This document shows positions 8,483 to 17,037 of a stretch of DNA of 64,000 nucleotides, piece after piece. The stretch is from the NCBI GenBank assembly GCA_036679405.1, contig JAVBVZ010000008.1, positions 1 to 64,000 of the forward strand, given 5' to 3'. The stretch's first letter is position 1, and each line of letters starts with the position of its first letter. This DNA is from JAEYKI01 sp036679405. Lineage in GTDB: Bacteria; Bacillota; Clostridia; Christensenellales; Christensenellaceae. A program made the position numbers and the translations under genes. The notes under the pieces were generated by a model. That model was not told the origin of the DNA, searched no databases, and saw nothing but the letters and a program-made list of their open reading frames with translations.

Positions 8483-9396
8483 TTTTCTTCCTCCCTTTCG
8501 GCCAAATTCATGCCCTCCGCTGTCCGTCCCTGCGCAAAGCCCATACGGATTGTCTGCATCATATAGGCGGACATTTCCGTATTCAGGATATATGCGAGCT
8601 GCCCGTCGTTCAAGCCCTGTTGCAGCGCCATCCGTATCTGGTACATCTGACGGTTATTAAACCTGCCGTCCGCATACATGCAGATTTTATCCATTCCAAG
8701 TCCATTCTTTAATCCGCTGCGGATCTCCATCATCTGCTGCTCATCAAATTCCGGTTTTGCGTAAAATTCCACCTGCTCTAAGGACAGTTTGTTTTCCGCA
8801 AATCCCCAGCGTATCTGCGCCATTTGCTGTGGAGTAAGCTCACAGCGGGCTAAAAGCGCGATTTGTTCATCCGTCAGCCCCGATTTCCGGGCAAGGCGGA
8901 TCTCCGCGATCTGTGCAGGTGAAAACGAATCAAGCCGGATTCCATCCATATCCTCTTCCGGCTCCGCCTGCTTTACGAATGCGTTTTGAGACCATGGGTT
9001 ATCCTGCATCATCTCCAGCCGCATCATGGCCATCTTGCGCGGCGAGAGCTCCGGCTTGGCAAATAGCATAATTTGCTCGGGCAACATATTTTCTTCCAGC
9101 CCCAAAAAAATTTGCCGCATTTGCTCCAGACTGTATTCCGGCCGGGCATAAAGCGCCACTACCTCCGGGTTCCACCCTGCAAGATATCCTCTTCGGACCA
9201 AGTCCATTTGCCCGGCGTTAAACCTTGGCTTCGCATACCGTAAAACTTTTTCAATCGGCAATTTCTGCTTGATTCCGAGCCGTACTTGCTCGGCCTGGTC
9301 AAAATCAAATTCCCCGTTTTCCATCATCGCAATCTGCTCGGCGGTAAATCCGTCCTCCTGCGCCAACAGCCGCTGTGCTTCCCTTAGCCTGTCCAT
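8479..9396 (-). CDS. protein of tandem ~29-residue helical repeats
   Basis: A 305-residue cytoplasmic protein made almost wholly of nine or ten degenerate units. The pattern is roughly (F/L)(S/D)xxQMxxIRxGL, then xxGLxxxQV and xxYAKPE. Each unit would form two helices, giving a solenoid. The best units lie around residues 25-130 and 155-290, separated by an acidic insert near residue 145. The ATG at 9396 is preferred because GAAGGG lies nine bases upstream; a GTG at 9426 would overlap the preceding gene and has no ribosome site. I do not recognise a named family. Position between partition genes and pilus genes suggests an adaptor or scaffold, but this is speculation. Confidence 0.6.
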   Translation of the reverse strand: MDRLREAQRLLAQEDGFTAEQIAMMENGEFDFDQAEQVRLGIKQKLPIEKVLRYAKPRFNAGQMDLVRRGYLAGWNPEVVALYARPEYSLEQMRQIFLGLEENMLPEQIMLFAKPELSPRKMAMMRLEMMQDNPWSQNAFVKQAEPEEDMDGIRLDSFSPAQIAEIRLARKSGLTDEQIALLARCELTPQQMAQIRWGFAENKLSLEQVEFYAKPEFDEQQMMEIRSGLKNGLGMDKICMYADGRFNNRQMYQIRMALQQGLNDGQLAYILNTEMSAYMMQTIRMGFAQGRTAEGMNLAEREEEK

Positions 9397-9412
9397 CTGT
9401 TTCGTCCCTTCT

Positions 9413-9832
9413 TTACCGTTCCTCACGGTCCATTTTCACATCCCGTTTAGGTGGTCTCGTTATCCTTTCTGGTTCCGCCGGAAGCGCCATGATCCGGTCT
9501 CCCATTTTCATAAATATCTCCGGCTGGGCAAACTTCTCTTTGTACTTTCCCATTAACTCCGGAGAGAGCGATGCGAAGTTGTCTTCGCCAAGGCCGCAGA
9601 TGAAAAAGGTTCCGGCCAGGATATCGTATATTTCTCCGTTTTCATCCCGCAAAGCCCGGTTCAGCGGCATTCCCAGAATTTTTCCCTCATCATTGCACAC
9701 GACGGCCACAGGATCTTCATACGGGTAAACGGCCTGAATCAACCCGCCCACAACTTCCTGCATATTATTAAGGCCCCCGCCGATTTCCGCTTCGCGAGGG
9801 GCCTTTCCGGGTTCCACTATTAAAACGTTCAT
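9413..9832 (-). CDS. DUF3846 family protein
   Basis: This 139-residue soluble protein has the DUF3846 pattern: N-terminal VEPGKAP, a GLNNMQEVVGG segment at about residues 20-30, and CNDEGKILGMPLNRAL at about 46-61. The family is common on Clostridial plasmids and integrative elements and has no known activity. Start ATG follows AAAGGAG. It stands between parB and the helical-repeat gene, supporting the mobile-element assignment. Confidence 0.8.
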   Translation of the reverse strand: MNVLIVEPGKAPREAEIGGGLNNMQEVVGGLIQAVYPYEDPVAVVCNDEGKILGMPLNRALRDENGEIYDILAGTFFICGLGEDNFASLSPELMGKYKEKFAQPEIFMKMGDRIMALPAEPERITRPPKRDVKMDREER

Positions 9833-9848
9833 TTTTAAGCTCCTTTCT

Positions 9849-10772
9849 TTATCGTTCCTGCTCCAATTGCCTGCTCCGCTGCCACCTGTCCAGCAGCTTT
9901 ATAATGGTGTCTTCCATCTGCTTTGGTGTGTAGCTTTTAGGGAAATACTTCTTAAGCTTGTCGCCCGTCAGAATAACTCTTTGGACCTCTTTCTTTTCTT
10001 CGGACATGATCGCGTCCATGACGTCAGTGGAAAGCCGTTCCTCCCGGCTGTATTTTTTCAGCCTTTGCGCCTGTGCCAAGGACGGAGTCGCCTCCTGCTT
10101 CTCCATTGCATCCAAAAGCAACTCTTGTTCTTCCTTTTTCAGATAAGATAGCTCCACGGCAGGATTGAATGCGATTTTTTTGCTGTCCACCATATCCATT
10201 ATTTCAGGTACAAGCTCAGTGAGACGGATATATCTATGTACTTGGTTGCGGCTTTCGCCTGCTTGCTGGCCAACAATATCAAGCGCCTGCAACTTCATCC
10301 CAACTTGGGATGAAGTTAGATCTTTCCGTTCTCCCTGATGTTTTATTGCTTCCAGTTTCATCTTGTATGCCAGTGCGCGCTCACTCGGCAGGATGTTTTC
10401 CCGCTGCAAATTGCTGTCCACCATAATGATCACAGCGGCATCGTCGTCCATCTCCCGCACGATCACCGGCATGGTTTCCTTGCCCGCCAGTTCACAGGCA
10501 CGCTTGCGCCGGTGGCCCGCAATTAATTCATACCCTCCATCCTCCCGCACGCGTGCAATAGCCGGAACCAGCACGCCGTATTTGGCGACGCTTTCCGTGG
10601 TATCCTGCATCGCCTCATCGTCCATGACCTTGAACGGATGGTTTTTGAAAGGAAACAGTTCGCTTAAGGGGATCTCCATAACTTTTTCGCGCAGGTCATC
10701 CGCGCGGGCTTCATCGTTCTGAAACAGATCATCGTACGAACTCAGCTTTATGTTTTTCACGTTGCTTTTCAA
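9849..10772 (-). CDS. parB: ParB-like partition protein
   Basis: This 307-residue protein has a ParB/Srx nuclease-like N-terminal domain (about residues 35-130) with the GHRRKRACELAG motif at about 84-95. A central helix-turn-helix region and a C-terminal basic tail follow. It binds centromere-like sites and loads on DNA to segregate the element with ParA. The start is TTG at 10772, nine bases after GGGGAGG, giving a 44-base overlap with parA. A 27-bp perfect palindrome lies inside the gene (10291-10317). Confidence 0.85.
   Translation of the reverse strand: MKSNVKNIKLSSYDDLFQNDEARADDLREKVMEIPLSELFPFKNHPFKVMDDEAMQDTTESVAKYGVLVPAIARVREDGGYELIAGHRRKRACELAGKETMPVIVREMDDDAAVIIMVDSNLQRENILPSERALAYKMKLEAIKHQGERKDLTSSQVGMKLQALDIVGQQAGESRNQVHRYIRLTELVPEIMDMVDSKKIAFNPAVELSYLKKEEQELLLDAMEKQEATPSLAQAQRLKKYSREERLSTDVMDAIMSEEKKEVQRVILTGDKLKKYFPKSYTPKQMEDTIIKLLDRWQRSRQLEQER
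10291..10317. repeat. 27-bp perfect palindrome inside parB
   Basis: Two 13-bp arms, AACTTCATCCCAA and its exact reverse complement, flank a single central C. A perfect 13-bp inverted repeat inside a coding sequence is unlikely by chance. It could be the element's parS-like centromere, an operator, or simply a strong mRNA hairpin. It does not match the chromosomal parS consensus TGTTTCACGTGAAACA. Confidence 0.7.
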
Positions 10773-11547
10773 TATTCATCACCTCCCCTGTCAGCAATCT
10801 ATATGCTTCCGCGACTTTCCCGTGCGGGTCATGTGCGTAGATACTCTTACCTTCCGCGCTGATCTCCGCTGCACGTACCGACAACGGGATAAGGCTGTCA
10901 AAGATTTTCAACTTGCCACCATAGGCTTCATGCAGTAAAGCCATGATATCTTTTGCATAGTTGGTCCGTTCGTTTACCATTGTCAGCAGGATGCCGTCGA
11001 TCTTTAAATTGGGATTCAACTGCTTTCTCATTCGGCCAATGGTTTTCATGAGCTGCTCCAGCCCTTTGAGTGATAGGTACTGGGCTTGTACTGGAATGAT
11101 AACGCTGTCCGCCGCGGCCAGAGCATTGATCGTCAGCATAGATAGCGAAGGCGCACAATCCAGCAATACATAGTCATATTGTGGCTTTACACAGTCCAGG
11201 TATTGCTTCAATACAGTTTCCCGGCTCATGGCATTGACCAGCGATACCTCCATGCCGGAAAGCTCGATGTTTGCGGGCATTAGGTCAACCCCTTCCGTAT
11301 GATGCAGGATACCTTCTTGAGGAATTACGGGTGTGTCGGCCAGCACCTTGCCCATAACGGTTGCCAGTGTTGCCGACAACTGGTCCGGATGAGAATATCC
11401 CAAGCTGATTGTCAGGCTGCCCTGCGGATCGCTGTCAACCAAGAGTACTTTACTCCCATTTTGCGCTAGCCCAATTCCCAAATTTGTACATGTGGTCGTC
11501 TTCCCAACGCCACCCTTTTGGTTCGCTAAGGCGATTACTTTGGTCAT
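10729..11547 (-). CDS. parA: ParA-like partition ATPase
   Basis: This 272-residue protein has the deviant Walker A KGGVGKTT at residues 10-17, Walker A' (VDSDPQGS) at about residue 40 and the Walker B-like LLDCAPS at about 125. It is a Soj-type ATPase that forms ATP-dependent gradients to segregate DNA with ParB. ATG 11547 is chosen because GGGGG lies eight bases upstream and the conserved N-terminal strand begins there; 20 upstream in-frame residues are not family-like. parB overlaps its 3' end. A strong hairpin lies 22 bases upstream of the start. Confidence 0.9.
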   Translation of the reverse strand: MTKVIALANQKGGVGKTTTCTNLGIGLAQNGSKVLLVDSDPQGSLTISLGYSHPDQLSATLATVMGKVLADTPVIPQEGILHHTEGVDLMPANIELSGMEVSLVNAMSRETVLKQYLDCVKPQYDYVLLDCAPSLSMLTINALAAADSVIIPVQAQYLSLKGLEQLMKTIGRMRKQLNPNLKIDGILLTMVNERTNYAKDIMALLHEAYGGKLKIFDSLIPLSVRAAEISAEGKSIYAHDPHGKVAEAYRLLTGEVMNIEKQREKHKAEFVR

Positions 11548-11568
11548 TTTATTTACCCCCTTAAATAC

Positions 11569-11603
11569 AAAAAGGTCGTTTGCTAAAGGCAAACGACCTT
11601 TTT
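11569..11603 (-). terminator. 15-bp inverted repeat between the defence operon and parA
   Basis: A perfect 15-bp stem (arms 11569-11583 and 11589-11603; GGTCGTTTGC core) has a 5-base loop and T-runs on both sides. It most likely ends the Vsr-terminated operon transcript. Because it lies directly before the parA ribosome site it could also attenuate parA or act as a partition site. Confidence 0.7.
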
Positions 11604-11742
11604 TCAATGATCATTTCTATTGGTTTTTTCCCTAAACTTTATCTAACTAATATGAATCATTGGGCGCTCATAACCCAGTAAATTTTATTAGTATAAATTA
11701 GGATGTTTTTTTGAAAATACTTTTTCCTACTAATCCTGTAAT
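11604..11742 (-). promoter_or_regulatory. intergenic region with possible parA promoter
   Basis: On the minus strand a TATACT hexamer has TTTTCA 16 bases upstream. Just after it lies a long imperfect inverted repeat (ACTAATA to TATTAGT, with TGGG/CCCA inside). Together these could be the parA promoter and an operator. No coding sequence is seen here. Weak evidence. Confidence 0.3.
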
Positions 11743-12174
11743 TCAAGTTTTTTTGTCCGCAACAATCGTCCCTAAAATCTCATCAACACACTTTTCCAAA
11801 TCTCTAAGAACTTCTTTTTCCCAAAAATGAAAAACTGACCAGCCCTTTTCTTTTAAAAGAGCATCATTACGGATATCTCTAGCTATATTTTCTTCAATTT
11901 TTTCTATCCAGTATTCACGATTCGATTTCAGCTTTTCCTTCCTATTCTCCCAGTCATATCCATGCCAAAACTCACCATCAACAAAAATCGCGATTCTACT
12001 CTTTGTAATAGCGATATCCGGTGATCCTGGAAGAAGGCGATAATTTCTTCTATATCTTATACCCCAATTCCATAATGCTTTGGATAGTATTGTTTCCGCT
12101 TCTCCCTTTTTTAGTTTTACTTTTGCCATCCGCTTGGATATTTCTGGTGTAGTTCTAAGTTTTTGATGTTTCAT
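11743..12174 (-). CDS. vsr: Vsr-type (very short patch repair) endonuclease
   Basis: This 143-residue protein has the Vsr fold motifs: GSPDIAI with the catalytic Asp (about residue 56), FVDGEFWHG with the conserved Trp-His (about 69-77), and NREYWIEKIEENI followed by GWSVFHFWE. The zinc-binding cysteines of E. coli Vsr are missing, as in many Vsr/DUF559-like nucleases of restriction islands. Vsr nicks T:G mismatches arising from deaminated 5-methylcytosine, a natural partner of the C5-methyltransferase in the same operon. It may equally act as a defence nuclease. ATG 12174 overlaps the upstream stop (ATGA); earlier in-frame codons belong to the upstream gene's region. Confidence 0.85.
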   Translation of the reverse strand: MKHQKLRTTPEISKRMAKVKLKKGEAETILSKALWNWGIRYRRNYRLLPGSPDIAITKSRIAIFVDGEFWHGYDWENRKEKLKSNREYWIEKIEENIARDIRNDALLKEKGWSVFHFWEKEVLRDLEKCVDEILGTIVADKKT

Positions 12175-12824
12175 TTTTTTATCTTCGGTAAATAAATACC
12201 ATCTTCTACCCATCTGATCCATTCTGGCGGAGCACTCGGTGAAAAAAGGCCCTGCCCTGATTGCAATTCCGAAATCCATTTATAGGCGATTCTATTGATA
12301 TTTAAAATTGTAAAAGTAGCTTGATAATTTTCAAAACATCCGGTTTCTAAAATGAATTTTTGACGATTCAAAAAATGTTCCGGTGGTTCTTCAGCACATC
12401 CAGGGACCGCTAGTCCTTGAAATTTAACATCCCGCCCTTCTGTCTTCTGAAAAATAAATACAGGAGGGATTAGAAAACGATTTTCTTTCAACAGATTGCA
12501 AAACACCTCTTCAAGAAAAACATTGCCTTTTTGTTTAGTATTCAAAATATCATTTCCTGGTTTTCGATTGTCACCAAAATATGTATATATCCCTGTTTCT
12601 TCATCCAGAAAATCCTGCCATTCGGGTTCTTGTCCGGTTGAAAACAAACAAACATAAGCTAATTGCTTAACTGGTTGTCCATTGATTTGTTGCCTTAGTC
12701 GTCTAAAGCCGCCTGCATTTCCAACATGGAGCAGTTTAGATATTACTTCTCCGCTAATATGCGATGGATTCGAACTGGTATAAATAGTCCCAGCAACGAG
12801 GTCACTATTGGAATGTTTCATCAT
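12171..12824 (-). CDS. stand-alone AspBHI_N-type modification-reader protein
   Basis: This 217-residue protein follows the pattern of the N-terminal, SRA-like DNA-recognition domain of AspBHI-type modification-dependent endonucleases: KLLHVGNAGGFR (about 30-41), YFGDNRKPG (about 81-89), GRDVKFQGLA (about 130-139), FENYQATFTIL (about 164-174) and the closing PPEWIRWVEDGIY. In AspBHI this domain is followed by an Mrr-like nuclease; here the protein stops, so it can read but not cut. Nuclease activity would have to come from neighbours (DUF3883 or Vsr). Family assignment is from remembered pattern; binding to 5-methylcytosine or another modification is inference. Confidence 0.65.
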   Translation of the reverse strand: MMKHSNSDLVAGTIYTSSNPSHISGEVISKLLHVGNAGGFRRLRQQINGQPVKQLAYVCLFSTGQEPEWQDFLDEETGIYTYFGDNRKPGNDILNTKQKGNVFLEEVFCNLLKENRFLIPPVFIFQKTEGRDVKFQGLAVPGCAEEPPEHFLNRQKFILETGCFENYQATFTILNINRIAYKWISELQSGQGLFSPSAPPEWIRWVEDGIYLPKIKK

Positions 12825-12863
12825 ATGTACTCCACCCTAAAAATTATTTATTAAGTATTCTGA

Positions 12864-13823
12864 TTATTCATGCTTAATTGAATGTATTTCGTAGATTTGT
12901 GACTCGACCAACCAATTTCCTCCTGTGCTTTCAAAAAGTAAAGAATATGGATCAGAAATAATTTTAAACTCATTTGTCTTTCTATTGAGCAAATATAGAA
13001 AATAGTGGCCTCTTTTACTCTTTGCAGACTCAAGTTCATTGCGTGATATATAAAAAGAAAAAGAATCATCAGCACAACTTTTTACCTCAATGAACTTATC
13101 TGGAACATCCGAAGTGCTATTCATATATGATGCTATATCGTATCCAGCCGTAACATTATAAATAGATATACGCTCAGGTTCTTTTGATATATCGTTAAGA
13201 ATCAATAGTTTTTTTTCATATTCCATAGCAGCGACCTCGGCACAACTGCCTAGTTGTTCTTGGATGGATAATTTCTTTTTTAGTTCAGATAAGCTGGTTT
13301 TTCTTTGTCCTGATTCGTCACGAGCTAGTCTTTTTCTTAACAATTCTTTTTCAAGAAAATAAATATAATTATCTTTGAGCTGAATAATATCCATTCCATT
13401 CAACAACATTATTAAGCCAGATAAATTCAATTCAACATAATTGCGTTTTATATAATACTTAGCTTCTGTCTCGTCATATTGTATTTCTCCTTTATTTATA
13501 AATGAGAAGGCATCAGGATAGTTGTTGAGTAACATTTCAAATAGTTCTGCAATAAATGATGCTTTGTCATCAATAAATATACGTTTGTAATGCATTTGCG
13601 ATTTCGAATCATATTCAATCAGAGATGTGTCAAACAAAAGTTGAACTGAGTTCTTCTTTGACTCTACATCCTTATTAATATTTTCTATATCAATGCAAGT
13701 AAAGATAGATTCACCAATCTGGCTATACAACTCAAACAATTCATCTATTGTTAACAGTTTTCTAAATATTTCGCAATTTACGCTCATAGTACTCTCTGAT
13801 GATTGCTTTAATATCATCTTCAT
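12864..13823 (-). CDS. DUF3883 domain protein, predicted PD-(D/E)XK nuclease
   Basis: This 319-residue protein has a C-terminal DUF3883 domain (about residues 205-300): GYDIASY, then FIEVKS, then FYISRNELESAK. The Asp of GYDI and the Glu-x-Lys of IEVK match the restriction-endonuclease-like core. The N-terminal 200 residues are helical, charged and unassigned. Three starts are possible: 13823, 13817 (AGAGG nine bases before it) and 13787. The first two overlap the helicase gene by tens of bases. DUF3883 proteins recur in phage-defence loci, often beside SNF2 or DISARM/BREX-like helicases. It probably supplies the cutting activity of this operon. Confidence 0.7.
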   Translation of the reverse strand: MKMILKQSSESTMSVNCEIFRKLLTIDELFELYSQIGESIFTCIDIENINKDVESKKNSVQLLFDTSLIEYDSKSQMHYKRIFIDDKASFIAELFEMLLNNYPDAFSFINKGEIQYDETEAKYYIKRNYVELNLSGLIMLLNGMDIIQLKDNYIYFLEKELLRKRLARDESGQRKTSLSELKKKLSIQEQLGSCAEVAAMEYEKKLLILNDISKEPERISIYNVTAGYDIASYMNSTSDVPDKFIEVKSCADDSFSFYISRNELESAKSKRGHYFLYLLNRKTNEFKIISDPYSLLFESTGGNWLVESQIYEIHSIKHE

Positions 13824-15711
13824 TGTCCTCTAAGAAATCCGCATTTTTTGAAAGCAAGGGGATTTCTTCGCTATCAATCAACTTAAGCATTCGCTCTTCT
13901 TTTTCCTTTACGCGGTCATATGTAATAGAATCAATGCTATCTTGAGCATGTAGGAAGTAATAGTTTGTAACATCGGTCTCCTTGAGTCCCACACGATGGA
14001 TCCTATCCTTAGATTGCATATATACGCCTGCATTATATCCTTGTTCAAGATATAAAGCATTATGACATGCTTTATGAAGTGAAACCGACTCTCCCACAGC
14101 ATGAGGATTTGCTATAACAACAGACAATTCACAATCATTATGAAAATCTATTATTATCCTCTCCCTTTCTTCCTGAGACGTACCCCCAAACAAGATTTCA
14201 TTCTTAATACCATTTTTTGTTAAGTGTTCACTTAAATCTAAACAGGTTCCTATAAATTCGCACCAAACCAAAAGCTTTCCACCTTGTTCTATGATTTGAT
14301 TTGCAAGATCCTTAGCTAAAATAAATTTACTTGGAACTTCTTTCTCAGCATAATGCCTTATGAGAAAAAGTATATTATTATCAACATCGATTTCATTTAT
14401 TAACGGAATGAATCGTTCCTCTTCATCTTGGCTATCATAATAATCATCCAGAGGTTTATTCAATAAATTTGGATTTGATGCTGCCTGGCGCAATCTAATC
14501 AACGCGGATTTGCGAAACATCTCTGCCAACGAAGTGTTTTCAAATGCATGTACCGCCATATTTTCAATAGCATCATATATTGTTCTTTGAATCGGAGACA
14601 TAGAAACAGGAAATGGTTCATGGAATACTGGTTCCGGTAGATGAAGGTCAGATTTTTTTACCCGGATAAAAAATGGTGAAATCCGTGAAATCAAATCCGG
14701 TATTCTTCTATCATTTTCTGTACGACTCATTACATTAAGTTGAGGAATGGAATACCCAATAATATTATTGGCCGGCCAAATAAATTTATAAAGATTATAT
14801 AAATCTACATAACTATTGGGTGCGGGTGTGCCTGTTAAAATAACGCGTGATTTCGCATGCTGTGATAATGATAATGCTGCATAGCTCTGAATACCATCCT
14901 CAACATTTTTGATACGATGAGCCTCATCTAAAACCACCATGACACGATTGTTCTTTAAAAACCGTTGAAGAATTTCTTTTCTGGCATCTATACTCCCATA
15001 GCTTGCAATAATTATGTCTTCTTCGACTACGGATCTTAACAATTTTTTCTCTATATAATCTACAGAAATACCACCCTTTATTTCCAACACTTTTGGATCT
15101 CGATCATAACATTCTTTAAATTCGCTTTTCCATGCTAGGAAAGCTGCAAGAGGCCCAACCACTAAAAGCTTTTCAATTTTTTTCATTTCATCTTTTGTAT
15201 TTTTAAGCAACTCATATGCGGCCAATACAGTTGTAGTTTTCCCTGACCCTGGAACAGAAAAATTGCATGCATTTTGAGAAAAGGCTAAATGATATGCTGA
15301 CAGTAATTGAAATGGCTTAAGGGTGCGTTTGAATCTATCTTCATCCAGGATACCAATGAAACTCTCAAGCTCAATTTTTACTATCTCATTATTCCGTATC
15401 TGTAATGCTTTTTTAGAAAACTCAATAAATTTTTCGGCCTCCTCTTTGGCATCTGTAATTAAAGATTCCGACTTATGGTCTGAATTTATCTTACAAGCTA
15501 GTCTTTTGGTGAACAACTCTAATATATCGAAATAAAGTTGATTAACATCCGCATTATCAAAAGGTATTTCTACCACATCATCATGAACTATACCATTGTT
15601 GATGCTTTTGACATATATATTTAAGCCTCGCAATTGAAAAAAACTAAAGTCGATTGGCTTTAATATAAAAGCACTGTTGTCATCGTTAACGGTCAATTCA
15701 ATAGTCCTCAT
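13762..15711 (-). CDS. SNF2-family helicase/translocase
   Basis: This 649-residue superfamily 2 ATPase has motif I VPGSGKTTTVLAA (about 151-163), motif II LDEAHRIKN (about 266-274), motif III LTGTPAPNS (about 297-305) and motif VI SKDRIHRVG (about 571-579). The N-terminal 130 residues are a non-ATPase extension. SNF2 proteins translocate on double-stranded DNA rather than unwind it. In defence loci they move along foreign DNA to deliver nucleases. The gene starts 6 bases after the upstream stop and overlaps the DUF3883 gene, pointing to a stoichiometric complex. AT-rich codon use differs from flanking regions, suggesting horizontal transfer. Confidence 0.88.
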   Translation of the reverse strand: MRTIELTVNDDNSAFILKPIDFSFFQLRGLNIYVKSINNGIVHDDVVEIPFDNADVNQLYFDILELFTKRLACKINSDHKSESLITDAKEEAEKFIEFSKKALQIRNNEIVKIELESFIGILDEDRFKRTLKPFQLLSAYHLAFSQNACNFSVPGSGKTTTVLAAYELLKNTKDEMKKIEKLLVVGPLAAFLAWKSEFKECYDRDPKVLEIKGGISVDYIEKKLLRSVVEEDIIIASYGSIDARKEILQRFLKNNRVMVVLDEAHRIKNVEDGIQSYAALSLSQHAKSRVILTGTPAPNSYVDLYNLYKFIWPANNIIGYSIPQLNVMSRTENDRRIPDLISRISPFFIRVKKSDLHLPEPVFHEPFPVSMSPIQRTIYDAIENMAVHAFENTSLAEMFRKSALIRLRQAASNPNLLNKPLDDYYDSQDEEERFIPLINEIDVDNNILFLIRHYAEKEVPSKFILAKDLANQIIEQGGKLLVWCEFIGTCLDLSEHLTKNGIKNEILFGGTSQEERERIIIDFHNDCELSVVIANPHAVGESVSLHKACHNALYLEQGYNAGVYMQSKDRIHRVGLKETDVTNYYFLHAQDSIDSITYDRVKEKEERMLKLIDSEEIPLLSKNADFLEDNEDDIKAIIREYYERKLRNI

Positions 15712-15717
15712 AAGATA

Positions 15718-17037
15718 TTAATCCACCTTTTGCTTGATTCGACCAATTCGTTTTTGAATATCACGAATCGCATCAAGAAACTCATCGGAATCATATGTGT
15801 CTTTGCTTCCATTAATTGACATATCTTTTTCCAGCTTGCTTAATTTCTGTTGAATTGATTTTAGTATTTCAATTGGCAATTGTTGTGCTTTTTCATCTTG
15901 AATTCTCCCATTCTCAATACCATATAATCTATTTAATTCCTTCTTTACCTTGCCAATATAATCATTCTGCCTGATTTTAGAAATTCCCGATTCGTCCTCT
16001 TCAGGATAATCTCTGCGATATTCATCAAACGATGCAACCTGATTATTCTCATCATCAATGGCACTTTTTTCTTTGTCTCTAAAACTCTTCCATTGCTCCT
16101 CATCTGAAAAAATCTCTTTGAATATACGAAAATCATGTGTGGGAATGTTTAGGCGTATATAATCAAAGAAAACTATTTTTAATTCAATTAAATCAAAATT
16201 ATTAAATGCCCAACCTTTAGCGCCAGCCCTCCCATTCTCATAACTATTAATCAGTCTACGTAAGCTAAGAAATGCTTCTTCTCTTCCATTAAGGGCTGTA
16301 TATATGCCATCTTCTCCGATATATTTCAAGTATTCGTCCATGTAATCATATACTTTTAACCATACTTTAACTATGGATGAATCACCTTCAGTAATTGACG
16401 CAAAATGCGAAGCTATTTGCTTTTCTGTGAAACCCAATTCATTCTTTTGTATATACGCTGCTATATATTTTTGAATAGGATCATATTCTACTTTATCCTC
16501 AATTCCAAACTGATAAAAAGACTCGTATTCGATGATTTCCTTTCGTTCCAATTGGGCTTCATCTAAAATAACTGCTTCAAAATGATCTAAGCCAACAATA
16601 CTATTTTTTTGATCTTCATACTTATCTGGATTTCGAATGATTTCGTTTAAAAGTCTGAAACGTCTATTTCCCGCCAGTATAATACCATCTGCTGTAACAA
16701 CTCCAGGTTGCAATTGTCCATCCTTGATTAGAGAATAGAGTGTGCTTTGGTTTTTATCTTTTTTTTCTTCCCAAATAAATTTTTCTATTGCTTTGAGATG
16801 CTCTGGATTTTCATCACTCAATCTACAGCCGAACCGCCGTTCAAGAGTCTTAGCTTGGGTTAAAAATCTGGTGTTGTACGGATTGTATATTAGATACTGT
16901 AAAGGAATACTATAAACTGGCATCCTGCCTTTTCCAGGAACTTTTGTAGAACTAATCGAAGCACCTTGTTTTATTTCATCAAGATTCTTCTTGCGTGCCG
17001 CTTTTGTAAGGGGAAAGTTCTCTCCGATTATAGCCAT
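15718..17037 (-). CDS. ParB/Srx-fold protein of the defence operon
   Basis: This 439-residue protein has an N-terminal ParB-like nuclease domain. IYNPYNTRF (about 50-58) is followed by QPGVVTADGIILAGNRRFRLL (about 110-130), which contains the ParB GxRR-type motif as GNRRFR. The remaining 300 residues are helical with a C-terminal coiled-coil-like stretch. This is not a partition gene: it is co-translated with the methyltransferase (10-base overlap) and the helicase. ParB-fold proteins in restriction loci are thought to bind or nick DNA, some with CTP- or ATP-linked activity. The true role here is unknown. Confidence 0.7.
   Translation of the reverse strand: MAIIGENFPLTKAARKKNLDEIKQGASISSTKVPGKGRMPVYSIPLQYLIYNPYNTRFLTQAKTLERRFGCRLSDENPEHLKAIEKFIWEEKKDKNQSTLYSLIKDGQLQPGVVTADGIILAGNRRFRLLNEIIRNPDKYEDQKNSIVGLDHFEAVILDEAQLERKEIIEYESFYQFGIEDKVEYDPIQKYIAAYIQKNELGFTEKQIASHFASITEGDSSIVKVWLKVYDYMDEYLKYIGEDGIYTALNGREEAFLSLRRLINSYENGRAGAKGWAFNNFDLIELKIVFFDYIRLNIPTHDFRIFKEIFSDEEQWKSFRDKEKSAIDDENNQVASFDEYRRDYPEEDESGISKIRQNDYIGKVKKELNRLYGIENGRIQDEKAQQLPIEILKSIQQKLSKLEKDMSINGSKDTYDSDEFLDAIRDIQKRIGRIKQKVD

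Noticed and set aside
8479..9396. CRISPR-like repetition
   Set aside because: The repeats are degenerate at DNA level and in frame; they are protein repeats. No CRISPR array is seen anywhere in the window.
10729..11607. Canonical parS site
   Set aside because: TGTTTCACGTGAAACA or a close variant is not present near parAB; other palindromes were listed instead.
15718..17037. Second partition system
   Set aside because: The ParB-fold gene has no ParA partner, differs from partition ParB beyond the first domain, and is co-translated with the methyltransferase and helicase.
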